From Pararhodobacter sp. (lineage in GTDB: Bacteria; Pseudomonadota; Alphaproteobacteria; Rhodobacterales; Rhodobacteraceae), in the NCBI RefSeq assembly GCF_034676545.1, contig NZ_JAUCBZ010000015.1:1829001-1893000 (forward strand): a stretch of DNA of 64,000 bases. Reading direction: 5' to 3'. This document shows, piece by piece, positions 61,077 through 64,000 of the stretch. The notes under the pieces were generated by a model, which saw only the letters and a list, made by a program, of their open reading frames with translations, was not told the origin of the DNA and did not search any database. How positions within the stretch are numbered: position 1 is the first letter of the stretch; every line of letters starts with the position of its first letter. A program made the translations under genes and the position numbers.

Positions 61077-61463
61077 ATGCGTAAACTTTTAGCCATTGGG
61101 CTTGCATTCATGGTGGCCGCGGCGCCGCTCAGCGCGCAGTCGTTTCTGGGGTCGTATTCCGCATGGATCGGCCCGCAGGATCTGAACAACTCGCGCGGCG
61201 TGCGGTTGTGGGAGCCGTCGCAAATCATCCGGCAGGACCGCGCCAATTTTCACCGTTTCAACCGGCGCGATTCGGGGGATGGCGGGGATCCGTGGTTCGC
61301 CAACGCCAACGCCCGCGCCTCGTTGGAGCGCGCCGTGGCCCGCATTGCCTTCACGCCTTATCAGCGCGATCTGATCGTGCAGGGCGGGACATGGGTGCAA
61401 CTGGATATCTATGGCTGGAATGGTCAGCAGATCACCAGTGTGAACATGCAGATCTGGCGTTAA
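61077..61463 (+). CDS. Hypothetical secreted protein (128 aa)
   Basis: This 128-residue protein has a signal peptide ending near residue 20 (APLSA-QS). The mature part is rich in Trp, Arg and Asn (YSAWIGPQDLNNSRGVRLWE), with no Cys and no recognised domain. An AAGGAGGTGT ribosome site precedes the ATG. It follows the universal stress gene and overlaps the convergent ydcF-like stop by four bases. Function unknown. Confidence 0.75.
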   Translation: MRKLLAIGLAFMVAAAPLSAQSFLGSYSAWIGPQDLNNSRGVRLWEPSQIIRQDRANFHRFNRRDSGDGGDPWFANANARASLERAVARIAFTPYQRDLIVQGGTWVQLDIYGWNGQQITSVNMQIWR

Positions 61464-61954
61464 CGAATACGCAGCAGCGTCGCGATCACGGCAAACGCCT
61501 CGCGTCCGCTGTGCGTCAGCCATTGCCGTGGGCCGACCGCCGTGGCCCGCGGCGTCGAGACGTCAGCCGGCAATCCCACCTGCCAGGCGATCAGCCGGGC
61601 GCGTGGTTTGTGATAGGGGTCGGTTACGATCACCACGGCTGAGGGCTTGAGATCCTTCAAGATCGACACCGCATTTTCGAGATTTTCGCGCGTCGTGGTT
61701 GACCGGGACTCCGACACCAGTGACGTCGGCGGGATCCCGGCGTCGCGGCAGATTTCAAGGACCACGTCGGCTTCGCTGGGTGGGTGTTTGCCGATGCCGC
61801 CACAGGCCAGAATCAGGTCGACCGCGCCAGCTTTGTACAAGGCTATGGCATGCTGCGCGCGTCTTTGGAGTGTCGGTGAAGGGCGCCCATCAGGCCAAAC
61901 CGCGGCCCCCAGAACCACCGCGACCCGCGGGCCGTTTTCGCTCAAGGCAAGCAT
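61460..61954 (-). CDS. YdcF family (DUF218) protein
   Basis: This 164-residue protein carries the DUF218 Rossmann-like core: VAVVLGAAVWPDGRPSPTLQ near 11, LILACGGIGKHPPSEADVV near 47, SRSTTTRENLENAV near 81 and VTDPYHKPRARLIAW near 108. The family includes SanA and YdcF and is linked to envelope functions without a settled reaction. No membrane span is present here. A large inverted repeat lies upstream between it and uvrB. Confidence 0.88.
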   Translation of the reverse strand: MLALSENGPRVAVVLGAAVWPDGRPSPTLQRRAQHAIALYKAGAVDLILACGGIGKHPPSEADVVLEICRDAGIPPTSLVSESRSTTTRENLENAVSILKDLKPSAVVIVTDPYHKPRARLIAWQVGLPADVSTPRATAVGPRQWLTHSGREAFAVIATLLRIR

Positions 61955-62001
61955 TGTTTTTCCGATGTCGCGCGGTCACCAAAGCCCGGGTTTTGCCATA
62001 A

Positions 62002-62066
62002 TGTATGACATTCAGCCCATTGCCGGGCTGTTGGCTGAAATAATGTCTGGCATTTAATGTCATACA
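62002..62066 (+). repeat. Nested inverted repeat between uvrB and ydcF
   Basis: TGTATGACATT at 62002-62012 is the exact inverse of AATGTCATACA at 62056-62066. Inside it TTCAGCC (62011-62017) pairs with GGCTGAA (62033-62039), and a CAGCCC/GGGCTG hairpin is also possible. The local sequence is AT-rich compared with its surroundings. Confidence 0.8.
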
Positions 62067-62102
62067 ATAGCGTCAAGAACAAAGTAATTACCAATCAATA
62101 TC

Positions 62103-64000
<1,898 letters not shown>

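Overview
The window is a high-GC (roughly 60-65% by eye) chromosomal segment of an alphaproteobacterium of the order Rhodobacterales. The evidence is the gene content: sciP-ctrA, GcrA, MmcB, the GAAC-N7-GAAC type of LexA box, a DUF1127 gene followed by anti-Shine-Dalgarno stem-loops (the ccaF1/CcsR arrangement known from Rhodobacter), an UpsM-like RNA ahead of mraZ, and an NnrS/DUF6522/HTHP group. The genus cannot be fixed from this sequence alone.

Layout. Positions 1-4393 are the right end of a siphophage-type prophage: a lambda-J-like tail tip gene with two compensating frameshifts, a tail fibre with a glycerophosphodiesterase domain, and a small structural protein. At 4601-6691 lies a lower-GC cargo gene, a GHKL ATPase fused to a PD-(D/E)XK nuclease-like domain and a candidate anti-phage gene. 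From 6953 the core chromosome begins: proC-csaA-hydroxyacid dehydrogenase, a 6S RNA candidate, mmcB, a cytochrome c, an ABC-2 permease, gcrA, a beta-CASP hydrolase-gpt-fabI operon, pdxH, a two-domain cold shock protein, tRNA-Pro and tRNA-Gly. Next come nnrS-DUF6522-HTHP, a degraded intergenic stretch, recA, alaS, a glutamine amidotransferase-desaturase pair and uvrD. The ccaF1/CcsR-like sRNA locus and apbC follow.

Positions 35980-44291 hold a long regulatory leader (MraZ-type repeats, GANTC sites, a DnaA box, an UpsM-like terminated RNA) and the division/cell wall cluster mraZ-rsmH-ftsL-ftsI-murE-murF-mraY. After it come an RsbQ-like hydrolase paired with a PAS-HWE histidine kinase, mnmA, sciP-ctrA, ligA-recG, a LexA-boxed 42-residue membrane protein, an Fe-S scaffold, hisI, trmFO-gluQRS, gyrA, a rhodanese, a stress protein, ydcF and the 3' part of uvrB.

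Two themes join the genes. One is DNA damage: recA, uvrD, uvrB, mmcB, recG and ligA, with three perfect LexA boxes and two near matches. The other is cell-cycle and division control: gcrA, ctrA, sciP, the mraZ cluster and possibly the LexA-boxed small protein. The essential genes ftsI and gyrA each carry one apparent single-base frameshift, so indel errors in the underlying sequence are likely.
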